Positions 16,876 to 25,118 of a DNA stretch of 64,000 nucleotides are shown here, one piece after another (the stretch's first letter is position 1; each line of letters starts with the position of its first letter). Both the position numbers and the translations under genes were made by a program. The notes under the pieces are model-generated. The model searched no databases. It worked only from the letters and a program-made list of their open reading frames with translations, and was not told where the DNA came from. The stretch lies in NCBI RefSeq assembly GCF_900187885.1, contig NZ_FYEK01000078.1:1-64000 (forward strand), given 5' to 3'. This stretch comes from Thermoflexus hugenholtzii JAD2. GTDB taxonomy: Bacteria; Chloroflexota; Anaerolineae; Thermoflexales; Thermoflexaceae.

Positions 16876-17451
16876 ATGGATGCCGCCTATACGGTCCTTT
16901 CGGCCTTCGGGCTGGCGGCGGCCGCCGGCCTGAACGCTTATGTTCCATTGCTCGTCGTGGCCCTGCTGGCCCGCTTCACCGACTGGGTCCGGCTCGCGCC
17001 GCCCTATGACACGCTGACCCATCCGGCGATCATCGGCCTGCTCCTCGTTCTGGCCCTCATCGAGTTCCTGGCCGATAAGATCCCAGCCGTGGACGCCGCC
17101 AACGACCTCCTGCAGACGGTGATCCGTCCGGCCGCGGGAGCGATCCTCTTCGGGGCGCAGACCGGGGCGATCCGCGCGCTGCACCCGGCCCTGGCGCTGG
17201 CCTGCGGCCTGCTCATCGCCGGGGGGATCCACGGGCTGAAGGCCACCCTCCGGCGGGCCGTGCAGGCGGGCGCCCCACCCCTGGCTCCGCTGACCACGCC
17301 GCTCCTCAGCCTCCTGGAGGATCTGGCCGCGCTGGCCCTCAGCCTGATCGCTCTCCTGGCGGCGTGGCTGATCCTCGCCGGGGCGATCCTGATCGCGGCC
17401 GTGGCGCTCCGGCGCATTCAGGGCTTTTGCAACCTGAGACTCCGACGATAG
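16876..17451 (+). CDS. DUF4126 family membrane protein
   Basis: A 191-residue hydrophobic protein with the DUF4126 pattern: an N-terminal FGLAAAAGLNAYVPLLVVAL helix, PAIIGLLLVLALIEFLADKI, then VDAANDLLQTVIRPAAGAIL and two C-terminal helices. The function of DUF4126 is unknown. It begins 18 nt after plsY with GGAGCTCACGG upstream, which suggests co-transcription with a phospholipid-synthesis gene. Confidence 0.8.
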   Translation: MDAAYTVLSAFGLAAAAGLNAYVPLLVVALLARFTDWVRLAPPYDTLTHPAIIGLLLVLALIEFLADKIPAVDAANDLLQTVIRPAAGAILFGAQTGAIRALHPALALACGLLIAGGIHGLKATLRRAVQAGAPPLAPLTTPLLSLLEDLAALALSLIALLAAWLILAGAILIAAVALRRIQGFCNLRLRR

Positions 17452-17633
17452 GCTGACGGAATGGCCCAAGCGGTTCCAGCGGGGCGGCGACAAGCTGCAG
17501 GTGAAGAACGGCCCCTTTAAGCCAGCGACGGGGCTTCGCGAGGGGAGCGATTCGCGAATTCCACCAAGCCTCCTTTCCGCGCTTCGTCGGCGGATCCGGA
17601 ATCCACCGGAGAGTTCCCCTTCCTTCCCCCCGG

Positions 17634-17642
17634 TGCTATAAT
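17634..17642 (+). promoter_or_regulatory. Extended -10 promoter for the sdh operon
   Basis: TGCTATAAT at 17634-17642 is a perfect extended -10 (TGn-TATAAT). It lies about 32 bp before ATG 17674, giving a short leader that still contains the AAAGGAG site. No good -35 is present at the expected position, which is usual for extended -10 promoters. Confidence 0.65.
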
Positions 17643-17673
17643 TCAAGTGAAAACTTTCCCAAAGGAGCCGGCC

Positions 17674-18159
17674 ATGGCGGGCTCAGAGACGGTCCTTCCG
17701 AAGGGAACGCGGAACCGATGGCGGACCCTGGAATGGGCGTGGGCGCCGGCATCTGGGCTGAGCGCGGTGGTTCGGGAGATCCCGCAGTATCGGGGCCGGA
17801 TCCACCAGTGGGCCTGGGTGGCCAACCGGGTGGCCGGGCTGGGAACCCTCCTCTTCCTCACGATCCACGTCCTGGACACCTCCCTCGTCTATTTCGCCCC
17901 CACCTGGTATGAGCACGCCCTTGCCCTGTATCGGCATCCGATCTTCGGCCTGGGCGAGCTGATCCTGGTGGGCTGCGTCCTCTGGCACGGCCTGAACGGC
18001 CTGCGCATCGCGATCAGCGACTTCCGGCCCCGCCTGTGGGCCGCGGAGACCCAGGCCCGGTTGATCCTGTGGACCCTCATCGCCTTCCTCGTCCTCTACA
18101 TCCCCACTTTCTTCATCATGGGCAACGTCATCCTGCAAAAAGGCATCCTGGGGAGGTAA
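17674..18159 (+). CDS. sdhC: Succinate dehydrogenase membrane subunit (cytochrome b, SdhC)
   Basis: A 161-residue membrane anchor. Three helices are visible: VAGLGTLLFLTIHVLDTSLV (with a candidate heme-ligand His), GLGELILVGCVLWHGLNGLR (second conserved His), and LILWTLIAFLVLYIPTFFIM. The WANRVAGLG-like segment and HGLNGLR motif are typical of SdhC. The subunit carries quinone reduction and heme b in complex II. The frame extends upstream to GTG 17647, but ATG 17674 with AAAGGAG is preferred. Three nucleotides separate it from sdhD. Confidence 0.9.
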   Translation: MAGSETVLPKGTRNRWRTLEWAWAPASGLSAVVREIPQYRGRIHQWAWVANRVAGLGTLLFLTIHVLDTSLVYFAPTWYEHALALYRHPIFGLGELILVGCVLWHGLNGLRIAISDFRPRLWAAETQARLILWTLIAFLVLYIPTFFIMGNVILQKGILGR

Positions 18160-18162
18160 GCC

Positions 18163-18588
18163 ATGGCGGCCATCCCGAAAGCTGTCCCGCGGACCGTCCC
18201 GGCGATCCGCCCCCGCCTGGAGGTCTGGCTGTGGACCTTCATGCGGGTCTCCGGTGTGCTGCTGATCCCGCTGGCCTTCGGCCACCTGGCGATCATGCAC
18301 ATCATCAATAACGTCCATGACATCAACGCCTGCTTCGTGTATTACCGATGGAACGTCCTCTTCTGGTGGCGGGTGTATGATGCCCTGCTTCTCTTCCTGG
18401 CCTACATCCATGGCTTGAACGGCCTGCGCTATGTGATCGATGATTACGTGCATCACCGGGGCTGGAACCGGGCGCTGAAGTGGATCGCGTTCATCGGAGG
18501 ATCGCTGGTGATCCTGGTGGGAGCCATCGCCCTCATCGGCGGGGTGCGGGTCACCGCTCTGCCTCAGGGATGCCCGCCGATCCGTTAG
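18163..18588 (+). CDS. sdhD: Succinate dehydrogenase membrane subunit (SdhD)
   Basis: A 141-residue second membrane anchor of complex II. It has three helices: WTFMRVSGVLLIPLAFGHLA, VYDALLLFLAYIHGLNGLRY and FIGGSLVILVGAIALIGGV. The RVSG and HGLNGLRY motifs match SdhD-type subunits, with histidines suited to heme or quinone binding. GGGGAGGTAAGCC lies upstream. It is followed after 9 nt by a retropepsin-like gene instead of directly by sdhA. Confidence 0.88.
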   Translation: MAAIPKAVPRTVPAIRPRLEVWLWTFMRVSGVLLIPLAFGHLAIMHIINNVHDINACFVYYRWNVLFWWRVYDALLLFLAYIHGLNGLRYVIDDYVHHRGWNRALKWIAFIGGSLVILVGAIALIGGVRVTALPQGCPPIR

Positions 18589-18597
18589 GAGGCGCGG

Positions 18598-18951
18598 ATG
18601 GGATTGACCTACATTGAGGGGATCGTAACCGGTCCAACAGGGAAACAGGCCTCTGTTCGCTTTCTTGTGGACAGCGGGGCCACCTACACCTTGCTTCCTC
18701 ATGAAGTCTGGCAGGCCATCGAGCTGAAGCCGAAACGCTCGGCCACGTTCGTCCTGGCGGACGGCACAACCATCGAGCGTCAGATCTCCGAATGCCACAT
18801 CGCCTTGCCCCAAGGGGAAGGGCATACCCCGGTCATCCTCGGGGAGCCCGGGGACGAGGCCGTGCTGGGGGTGGTGACCCTGGAGATCCTGGGGCTGGTG
18901 CTCAATCCGTTCACCCGCACCCTCCAGCCCATGCGAATGCTGCTGGTGTGA
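18598..18951 (+). CDS. Retropepsin-like aspartic protease (clan AA)
   Basis: A 117-residue protein with the aspartic-protease signature [13 protein letters not shown] near residues 22-34 and a hydrophobic [18 protein letters not shown] second motif near the C-terminus. This is the size and pattern of single-domain, homodimerising bacterial retropepsin-like proteins. No signal peptide, so probably cytoplasmic. AGGAGGCGCGG precedes ATG 18598 and the stop of sdhD is 9 nt upstream, placing it firmly inside the sdh operon. Substrate unknown. Confidence 0.8.
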   Translation: MGLTYIEGIVTGPTGKQASVRFLVDSGATYTLLPHEVWQAIELKPKRSATFVLADGTTIERQISECHIALPQGEGHTPVILGEPGDEAVLGVVTLEILGLVLNPFTRTLQPMRMLLV

Positions 18952-18965
18952 GAGGAATGCGGCGA

Positions 18966-18987
18966 AGCGAGGTCCAGGGTCCTCGCT
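18966..18987 (+). other. Hairpin between the retropepsin gene and sdhA
   Basis: AGCGAGG (18966-18972), an 8-nt loop and CCTCGCT (18981-18987) form a 7-bp perfect stem about 40 nt before the sdhA start. No T-run follows, so it may set mRNA stability or subunit ratios instead of terminating transcription. Predicted only. Confidence 0.35.
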
Positions 18988-19027
18988 CGCCCGAACTTGC
19001 GATGTCAGGCCAGAAAGGAGTTCCCCG

Positions 19028-20803
19028 ATGAAAGTCCATCGGCATCAATTCGACGCGGTAGTGGTGGGCGCGGGAGGGGCCGGCCTGATGGCCGCCCTCT
19101 ACGCCTCCAAGCAGGTTAAGACCGCGGTCCTCAGCAAGCTCTACCCCACCCGTTCCCACACCGGGACGGCCCAGGGGGGCATCGCCGCGCCCCTGGGGAA
19201 CATGGAGGAGGACCGACCGGAGTGGTATGCCTACGACACCGTGAAAGGCGGGGACTGGCTGGTGGACCAGGACGCGGCGGAGATCCTGGCCTATGAGTCC
19301 ATCGAGGCCATCATCGAGCTGGAGCACATGGGCCTGCCCTTCGACCGGACGCCCGACGGCAAGATCGCCCAGCGCCGGTTCGGCGGGCACACGCGCAACT
19401 TCGGCGAGGCGCCGGTCATGCGGGCCTGCCACTCCGCCGACCGCACCGGTCACATGATCCTCCAGACCCTCTACCAGCAGTGCATCAAGCACAACGTCCA
19501 CTTCTTCGACGAGTTCTTCGTCACCGACCTGATCTTGGAGGACGGGGTGGTTCGCGGGGTGGTGGCCATCGAGATCGCCACCGGGGACATCCACGTCTTC
19601 CACAGCAAGGCGGTGCTCTTCGCCACAGGGGGCGCCGGTCGGATCTACAAGGTGACCTCCAACGCCCACTCCCTCACCGGCGACGGGATGGCCATCGTGT
19701 GGCGCCGCGGGCTCCCCCTGGAGGACATGGAGTTCTTCCAGTTCCACCCGACCGGCATCTACAAGCTGGGGATCCTGCTGAGCGAGGCCGCCCGGGGCGA
19801 GGGGGCGGTGCTGATCAACGATAAAGGCGAGCGCTTCATGGAGCGCTACGCCCCCACTCTGAAGGACCTAGCCAGCCGCGACGTGATCTCCCGGGCCATC
19901 TACATGGAGATCCGGGAGGGCCGCGGCATCGGCGGAAAGGATTACGTCTATCTGGACATGCGGCCGGAGACCATCAACCGCCTCAAGAGCGCGCCGGGCG
20001 GCCGGGAGGTCACGCCGGAATACCTGGAGCAGAAGCTCCCGGACATCATCGAGTTCGTCCGCGTCTACCTGGGCATCGACCCCATGCGGGAGCCGGTCCC
20101 CATCCAGCCTACCGCCCACTACGCCATGGGCGGCATCCCCACCGACGTGGACGGCCGGGTGATCCGCGATGAGCGCAACACCCCGGTCCCGGGCCTCTAC
20201 GCCGCCGGGGAGGTCGCCTGCGTCTCCGTGCACGGGGCCAACCGCCTGGGGACCAACTCCCTGGTCGACCTGGTGGTCTTCGGCCGGCGGGCGGGCCGCC
20301 ACATGGCGGAATACTGCCAGCAGGCAGACTTCGCCCCGCTCCCGCCGGAGCCGGAGGCCTTCACGGTGGAGATGGTGGAGCGCATCCGCAACGGGACGGG
20401 CGAGGAGCGCGTGCCCCTCATCCGGAACGAGCTCCAGGAGACCATGCAGACCTATGTGAGCGTGTTCCGGGAGGCCAGCGGCCTGGAGACCGCCATCGAG
20501 AAGATCCGGGAGCTGCAGGAACGCTACCGCCACATCCGTATCGACGATAAGGGCGAGCGCTTCAACACCGACCTCCTGGAGGCCATCGAGCTGGGCTTCC
20601 TGCTGGACGTAGCGGAGGCCACCGCCTTCAGCGCCCTGAACCGCACCGAGAGCCGGGGCGCCCACTATCGGGAAGATTACCCCAAGCGGGACGACGAGAA
20701 CTGGCTGAAGCACACCTTGATCTGGCGCCAGGATGGCCGAGTGACCTTCGCCTACAAGCCGGTGGTCATCACCAAGTGGCCGCCGAAGGAGCGGAAGTAT
20801 TGA
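19028..20803 (+). CDS. sdhA: Succinate dehydrogenase flavoprotein subunit
   Basis: A 591-residue protein that oxidises succinate to fumarate at covalently bound FAD. An N-terminal [11 protein letters not shown] dinucleotide fold, the flavin-attachment segment [19 protein letters not shown] (histidine of SHT), [16 protein letters not shown], the FHPTGIYK catalytic loop, [12 protein letters not shown] and [21 protein letters not shown] are all present. Length is normal. The AGAAAGGAG site precedes ATG 19028. Its TGA stop overlaps the next ATG (TGATG), so sdhA is translationally coupled to a HEPN gene rather than to sdhB. Confidence 0.96.
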   Translation: MKVHRHQFDAVVVGAGGAGLMAALYASKQVKTAVLSKLYPTRSHTGTAQGGIAAPLGNMEEDRPEWYAYDTVKGGDWLVDQDAAEILAYESIEAIIELEHMGLPFDRTPDGKIAQRRFGGHTRNFGEAPVMRACHSADRTGHMILQTLYQQCIKHNVHFFDEFFVTDLILEDGVVRGVVAIEIATGDIHVFHSKAVLFATGGAGRIYKVTSNAHSLTGDGMAIVWRRGLPLEDMEFFQFHPTGIYKLGILLSEAARGEGAVLINDKGERFMERYAPTLKDLASRDVISRAIYMEIREGRGIGGKDYVYLDMRPETINRLKSAPGGREVTPEYLEQKLPDIIEFVRVYLGIDPMREPVPIQPTAHYAMGGIPTDVDGRVIRDERNTPVPGLYAAGEVACVSVHGANRLGTNSLVDLVVFGRRAGRHMAEYCQQADFAPLPPEPEAFTVEMVERIRNGTGEERVPLIRNELQETMQTYVSVFREASGLETAIEKIRELQERYRHIRIDDKGERFNTDLLEAIELGFLLDVAEATAFSALNRTESRGAHYREDYPKRDDENWLKHTLIWRQDGRVTFAYKPVVITKWPPKERKY

Positions 20804-21195
20804 TGCCCTCCCGCTATCGGGACTGGCTGGCCCAGGGGCTTCGGGATCTGAAGGCCGCCCGCTCCATGCTGGATGAGGGCTTCTACGAGTGGGCGGCCTT
20901 CCAGGCTCACCAGGCGGCCGAGAAGGGGCTGAAAGCGCTGCTCCGTTTCCACCATCGCGAGTATCGAGGGCATCGTCTGGTGGCTATGCTTGAGGAGCTC
21001 GCCCAACAGACCCACATCCCCGAAGCGCTGTTCGAGGCGGCTCGGGAGCTGGACCTGCATTACATGGGCTCGCGTTATCCAAATCATTTCGCGGAAGGCT
21101 ACCCGGCTCAATACTATGATCGGAACATCGCTCAGCGGTGCGTGGATTATGCCGGGCGGATCATGGAGTTCGTGCAGCAAAGCCTGGGAGAGTAG
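20803..21195 (+). CDS. HEPN-domain protein
   Basis: A 130-residue all-helical HEPN (PF05168-type) protein: RDWLAQGLRDLKAARSMLDE, then YEWAAFQAHQAAEKGLKALL, then the family hallmark ARELDLHYMGSRYPNHFAEG with PAQYYD. The RX4-6H motif of RNase HEPN toxins is not clear (RYPNH has only three intervening residues). It may therefore be a non-catalytic HEPN, as in many nucleotidyltransferase partners. The ATG at 20803 overlaps the sdhA stop, and it overlaps the MNT gene downstream. It probably forms a complex with the adjacent MNT protein. Confidence 0.85.
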   Translation: MPSRYRDWLAQGLRDLKAARSMLDEGFYEWAAFQAHQAAEKGLKALLRFHHREYRGHRLVAMLEELAQQTHIPEALFEAARELDLHYMGSRYPNHFAEGYPAQYYDRNIAQRCVDYAGRIMEFVQQSLGE

Positions 21196-21613
21196 CCCTC
21201 AGGCTTCAGCCATCCGCTCCTTTCTGGAACGCATCCGGGAGCTGGAGCCCGACGCAGTTTTTCTGTTCGGTTCGCTGGCACGGGGCGATTACCTGGACAC
21301 CAGCGACGCGGATCTGCTGGTCCTGTTCTCCCGGCCGATGCCCTATGCGGAGGTAGATCGACGGGCACACGGGAACCTCCATATCCTGGTGGAAACCTGG
21401 GAGAAAGTGCGGCGGCAGGTCCAGGAGGGAGAGCCTTTCTACCTGGAGATCGTATTGGAGGGATGCCTGCTGGAGGAACGGGAGGGACGGGGTCGGGCCC
21501 TTATCGAGGCAGCACGGGAAACTGTCCTCTCCATGGGATTCCGCCGCATTCCTGGAGGGTGGGCCTGGTCACCCTCTGCTCAAACCCAGACCGCATCGGA
21601 GGAGACGCCATGA
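21149..21613 (+). CDS. MNT-type minimal nucleotidyltransferase
   Basis: A nucleotidyltransferase of the polymerase-beta superfamily. The signature FLFGSLARGDYLDTSDADLL holds GS and the DxD metal-binding pair. A second conserved acidic region is near PFYLEIVLEG. Upstream the frame has ATG 21149 inside the HEPN gene (46-nt overlap); a non-ATG start nearer SFLERIRELEPD is equally possible, so the N-terminus is uncertain. The stop overlaps the sdhB start (ATGA). In known MNT-HEPN pairs the MNT protein can adenylylate or neutralise the HEPN partner. Whether this pair is a toxin-antitoxin system or has another role is unknown. Confidence 0.8.
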   Translation: MPGGSWSSCSKAWESSPQASAIRSFLERIRELEPDAVFLFGSLARGDYLDTSDADLLVLFSRPMPYAEVDRRAHGNLHILVETWEKVRRQVQEGEPFYLEIVLEGCLLEEREGRGRALIEAARETVLSMGFRRIPGGWAWSPSAQTQTASEETP

Positions 21614-22323
21614 AGGTCCGGCTGCGCATCCAGCGGTTCAACCCGGAGAAGGACCGCAAGCCGTGGTGGGGGGAATACGAGGTCGAAGCGGAGCCGGTGG
21701 ATCGGGTGCTGGACGCCCTCCACTACGTTAAGTGGTATATCGATGGCACCCTGACCCTCCGACGTTCCTGCGCCCACGGCATCTGCGGCTCGGACGCCAT
21801 GCGCATCAACGGCCGCAACCGCCTGGCCTGCAAGGTCCTGGTGCGGGAAGCCCTCGCCGAAGGGCGCGGGGTGATCACCGTCCAGCCTCTGCCTGGCCTC
21901 CCGGTGATCAAGGACCTGGTTGTCGACATGGAGCCCTTCTTCGCCAAATACCGGATGATCATGCCGTATCTCGTCAACAACGATCCGCCGCCGGAGCGGG
22001 AGCGCCTGCAGACGCCGGAGGAGCGCGAGCGCTACGACGACACCACCAAGTGCATCCTGTGCGCGGCGTGCACCACGTCCTGTCCGTCCTTCTGGGCCAA
22101 CGGGGAATACATCGGGCCGGCGGCCATCGTCCAGGCCCACCGTTTCATCTTCGACAGCCGGGATCAGGCGGCGGCGGAGCGGCTGCGCATCCTCAACGAG
22201 TGGTTCGGGGTCTGGCGCTGCCGCACCATCTTCAACTGCGTGGAGGCCTGCCCGCGGGGCATCCAGATCACGCGGGCCATCGAGGAGGTCAAACAGGCCA
22301 TCCTGACCGGACGGCTGGGGTGA
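21610..22323 (+). CDS. sdhB: Succinate dehydrogenase iron-sulfur subunit
   Basis: A 237-residue electron-transfer subunit. The N-terminal 2Fe-2S ferredoxin domain has RRSCAHGICGSDAMRINGRN followed by LAC. The C-terminal domain has CILCAACTTSCPS and CRTIFNCVEACPRGI for the 4Fe-4S and 3Fe-4S clusters. ATG 21610 overlaps the MNT stop (ATGA), which fixes the start; no other start gives the conserved MKVRLRIQRFNPE beginning. The gene ends the operon, followed by a large palindromic repeat. Confidence 0.95.
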   Translation: MKVRLRIQRFNPEKDRKPWWGEYEVEAEPVDRVLDALHYVKWYIDGTLTLRRSCAHGICGSDAMRINGRNRLACKVLVREALAEGRGVITVQPLPGLPVIKDLVVDMEPFFAKYRMIMPYLVNNDPPPERERLQTPEERERYDDTTKCILCAACTTSCPSFWANGEYIGPAAIVQAHRFIFDSRDQAAAERLRILNEWFGVWRCRTIFNCVEACPRGIQITRAIEEVKQAILTGRLG

Positions 22324-22333
22324 TCCCATGGCC

Positions 22334-22364
22334 GGTAGGGGCGCAGCGGCGCTGCGCCCCTACC
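22334..22364. repeat. Palindromic GTAGGGGCG repeat after sdhB
   Basis: A 31-bp nearly perfect palindrome, arms GGTAGGGGCGCAGC and GCTGCGCCCCTACC, between the convergent sdhB and the 22370 gene. It shares outer arms with the copies at 9378 and 47968 but has a different core. It could form a very stable hairpin and act as a bidirectional 3' end barrier, though there is no T-run. Confidence 0.65.
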
Positions 22365-22369
22365 TGTAT

Positions 22370-22792
22370 TTATGTCCGGCGATCCAGACGGCGCAACCGC
22401 TGGTAGCGGGGGATCCCCTGGAGCTCCTGCCAGCGGGCCTCCGCATCCCCCCACCGCCATTCGTAGGTCACCCATCCCTCCCCGTCCAGATACGCAAAGC
22501 GGGGCCCTGCCCCCAGGGAACGCTGGAGCGCTTCCACAATTTTGGGCAGATCCTGGTCCATACGCAGGATCACATAACGGCGGGGCTCGAACTCGATCTC
22601 GAAGGCATGCCCGCGCCAGTAACCCCGATACCGGAAGGGCGGATCCTTTTGAAGCGGATCCACCGGCGAGACCCATGCCTCCTGCAGGCGCGCGAACCAG
22701 AGGCTCTGGCGGAGCTGCTCCGCCACCGCCCCCGCGCTGGGGCGCTTCTCCGCGTAGAACCAGTGGACCTCAGGGGGCACACCCGCAGACAT
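22370..22792 (-). CDS. Conserved-looking hypothetical protein
   Basis: A 140-residue soluble protein rich in tryptophan and tyrosine: HWFYAEKRPSAGAVAEQLRQ, then YRGYWRGHAFEIEFEPRRYV, then GEGWVTYEWRWGDAEARWQE. No signal peptide or metal motif seen. A strong GGAGGGAAGGAAGG site precedes ATG 22792. It is convergent with sdhB across the palindrome. Family not recognised. Confidence 0.65.
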   Translation of the reverse strand: MSAGVPPEVHWFYAEKRPSAGAVAEQLRQSLWFARLQEAWVSPVDPLQKDPPFRYRGYWRGHAFEIEFEPRRYVILRMDQDLPKIVEALQRSLGAGPRFAYLDGEGWVTYEWRWGDAEARWQELQGIPRYQRLRRLDRRT

Positions 22793-22838
22793 CCTTCCTT
22801 CCCTCCGATGAAGATCTCAGAAAAAGAAGGACACCGGC

Positions 22839-24137
22839 TCATCCCACCCAGGCCGGCCCGCGCCGGTAACAAATCAGGCGCTGGGATCGAGCCCGATGGG
22901 CCTTCAGGACCTCCTGGTAAAGCCCCAGGATGCGATCGGCAATGAGGGGCCAGGCGAACTCCTGGGCCCAGCGGCGGCCGCTCTCCCCCATCCGCCGCCG
23001 CAGCGCCTCATCCCGCAACAAGCGGTCCAGAGCCCGGGCCAGGGCGATGGGCTGACGCCGGGGCACCCGCAGGCCGGTCTCCCCGTGGCGGACCAGATAG
23101 ACCAGCCCGCCGACCTCCGAGGCAATGACCGGTGTGCCGCAGGCCATGGCCTCCAGGGCCACCAGGCCGAAGGACTCATAGTCCGAGGGCATCACCACCA
23201 CATCCGCCGCATTGTAATAATATGGCAGGGTCTCCTGGGCCTTCGCCCCCAGGAAGGTCACCAGATCCGAGATCCCCAGATCCTCCCGCAGCTGCTGCAG
23301 CCGGCGCATCTCCGCATCCGCGGAGGCGTCGGGATCGCCGCCGATGATCACCACTGCGAAATCCCGCGTCCAGGTCGGGCACTCCTGGGCCAGGATGGCC
23401 ACCGCCCGCATCAACGTCTCCAGCCCCTTCAACGGCTCGATCCGCCCCACGAAGAGGACGTAGCGTCGGTCTGGAGGAAACCCCAGCACCCGCCGCGCTT
23501 CCTCTTTGGGAAGGGGGCGGAACTGCTCGAGATCCACCCCCGGCGGGATCACGGAGATGTGGGAGGGCGTGGCGCCATACAGCCAGACCAGCTGGGCCTT
23601 CTCCACGGGAGTGGCGGCCACCAGCCGATCGACCTCCTGGACGATCCGCCGCTCCGCCTCCAGACGCTGGGGAGGCTCCTGCTCCTCCGGCCGCCGGGCG
23701 ACCCGGTTCTTCATCCGACCCAGTGTGTGGAACATGTGGATCACCGGCGCGCGCCAGGCCGCCCGCAAAGACAGGGCCGCCAGGCCAGAGAGCCAGTAAT
23801 GGCTGTGGATCACATCGTACGTGAGGTCCTCCCGCTCCGCGAAGCGCCGAACCCACTCGACGAACTCCGGCAGGTGCGGAAGGATGCGGGCCTTCTCCAG
23901 AGGGGCCTCCGGCCCGGCTGGGACGTGGATCACCCGTCCGCCGGGGCCCAGATCATGGACGATGTGGGGGAGATGCGGGTTCTGGGAGCGGGTGAACACA
24001 TCCACCGCGATGCCCCGGCGGGCCAGCTCCCGGGTCAGCTCCCGCACGTAAACGTTCATGCCCCCCGTGTCCTTACCGCCCAGGGTCGCCAGGGGGCAGG
24101 TGTGCACACTGAGCATGGCCACGCGGCGCACCGCCAT
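22839..24137 (-). CDS. GT4 glycosyltransferase (MshA / sucrose-phosphate-synthase-like)
   Basis: A 432-residue GT-B fold enzyme. The N-terminal domain reads LSVHTCPLATLGGKDTGGMN then VYVRELTRELARRG, the signature of the MshA/SPS branch of GT4. The C-terminal domain has ISVIPPGVDLEQFRPLP, VLFVGRIEPLKGLETLMRA and the EX7E motif region ESFGLVALEAMACGTPVIAS. Likely substrates are UDP- or GDP-sugar donors and a small polar acceptor; this is not decidable from sequence. GGGAGGCGATGGG precedes ATG. It follows the methyltransferase gene by 12 nt, so they are likely co-transcribed. Confidence 0.88.
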   Translation of the reverse strand: MAVRRVAMLSVHTCPLATLGGKDTGGMNVYVRELTRELARRGIAVDVFTRSQNPHLPHIVHDLGPGGRVIHVPAGPEAPLEKARILPHLPEFVEWVRRFAEREDLTYDVIHSHYWLSGLAALSLRAAWRAPVIHMFHTLGRMKNRVARRPEEQEPPQRLEAERRIVQEVDRLVAATPVEKAQLVWLYGATPSHISVIPPGVDLEQFRPLPKEEARRVLGFPPDRRYVLFVGRIEPLKGLETLMRAVAILAQECPTWTRDFAVVIIGGDPDASADAEMRRLQQLREDLGISDLVTFLGAKAQETLPYYYNAADVVVMPSDYESFGLVALEAMACGTPVIASEVGGLVYLVRHGETGLRVPRRQPIALARALDRLLRDEALRRRMGESGRRWAQEFAWPLIADRILGLYQEVLKAHRARSQRLICYRRGPAWVG

Positions 24138-24149
24138 CCCATCGCCTCC

Positions 24150-24977
24150 CTATGCGTGGACTTCGGCGGAAGCGGAAACGGGAGCCGCCCGGAGCGGCTC
24201 CGGGGAGCGGGCCTTGCGGGCCAGGAAGAACGTCACCTTGGCGTCCACCTCCAGCCCGCCCAGCTCCCGGATGCGGGGCTCAAAGCGGGCCCAGACGGCC
24301 CGCCAGTCCGGCTTGTTCCGCCATCCGTAGGCGCGCTCCAGCCAGTCGCACTCGAACTGGATGAAGGCCCTTGCCTCATCCGGATCCAGGTTCACCCCGG
24401 TGGGGTAGAACTCCACTTGCTCCACCTGAAACCCCATTCGCTCGAGGGCAGCCCGGATCTCCGCTTTGGTGAAGAACCCGGCCCGGATGTATTGATAGAT
24501 CTCGAGGGCGAGCCGCTGGGAGGGCGTCTCCGCGTCCTCCGGGGTGGTGGTGGCCAGGGCCAGCCATCCTCCCGGCTTCAGGACCCGACGGATCTCCCCA
24601 AGGAAACGGTGCAAGCTCGGGAGATCCAGGCAGATGTCCTGGAGCGCCAGGAACGTCCCCACCCCATCGAACGTCTCGCTGGGGAAGGCCAGCCGGTAGG
24701 CGTCCATTTGAACGAAGACGCTGGAGCGAGATGAGAGATCCCGGGCGTGCTGTCGGGCCAGCTCCACCTCGCAGCGGGCCAGGTCGATCCCCACCACCAC
24801 CCCCGGGGATCCGGCCTTCTCGATCTCCAACGCGAACCATCCATCCCCGGTCCCGACGTCCAGCCAGCGCTCCCCGGGGGCGATGGGGATCCGCTGGACG
24901 ATCGCCCGACGCACCCCGTTGAGATCATCGTAGTAGCTCTGGAACTCCCGGATCACACGCAGGCCACGCTCCCCCAT
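24150..24977 (-). CDS. Class I SAM-dependent methyltransferase
   Basis: A 275-residue protein with the SAM-binding motif I WLDVGTGDGWFALEIEK, motif II/III region VVVGIDLARCEVELARQHAR, and post-motif LGEIRRVLKPGGWLALATTT typical of the UbiE-like fold. The C-terminal part is variable and gives no substrate hint. GGAGGGAGCGATCG precedes ATG. It is just upstream of the GT4 gene on the same strand, so it could modify the same small molecule or lipid; that is inference. Confidence 0.85.
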   Translation of the reverse strand: MGERGLRVIREFQSYYDDLNGVRRAIVQRIPIAPGERWLDVGTGDGWFALEIEKAGSPGVVVGIDLARCEVELARQHARDLSSRSSVFVQMDAYRLAFPSETFDGVGTFLALQDICLDLPSLHRFLGEIRRVLKPGGWLALATTTPEDAETPSQRLALEIYQYIRAGFFTKAEIRAALERMGFQVEQVEFYPTGVNLDPDEARAFIQFECDWLERAYGWRNKPDWRAVWARFEPRIRELGGLEVDAKVTFFLARKARSPEPLRAAPVSASAEVHA

Positions 24978-25118
24978 CGATCGCTCCCTCCGCTGAGATT
25001 CAGACGTGGCGGACTTCCTCCGCCTTCCTTTGCCGGCTCCTTCGGGCGATCAAAGGCGGGTGGAGCGGAGACGCCCCACCCGCCCGGATCCATCGGCGCC
25101 CCTGCCGACGCGGGCCCT

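Noticed and set aside
22896-24734. Long open frame opposite the GT4 and methyltransferase genes
   Set aside because: Spans two confidently coding genes on the other strand and has no recognisable domain.
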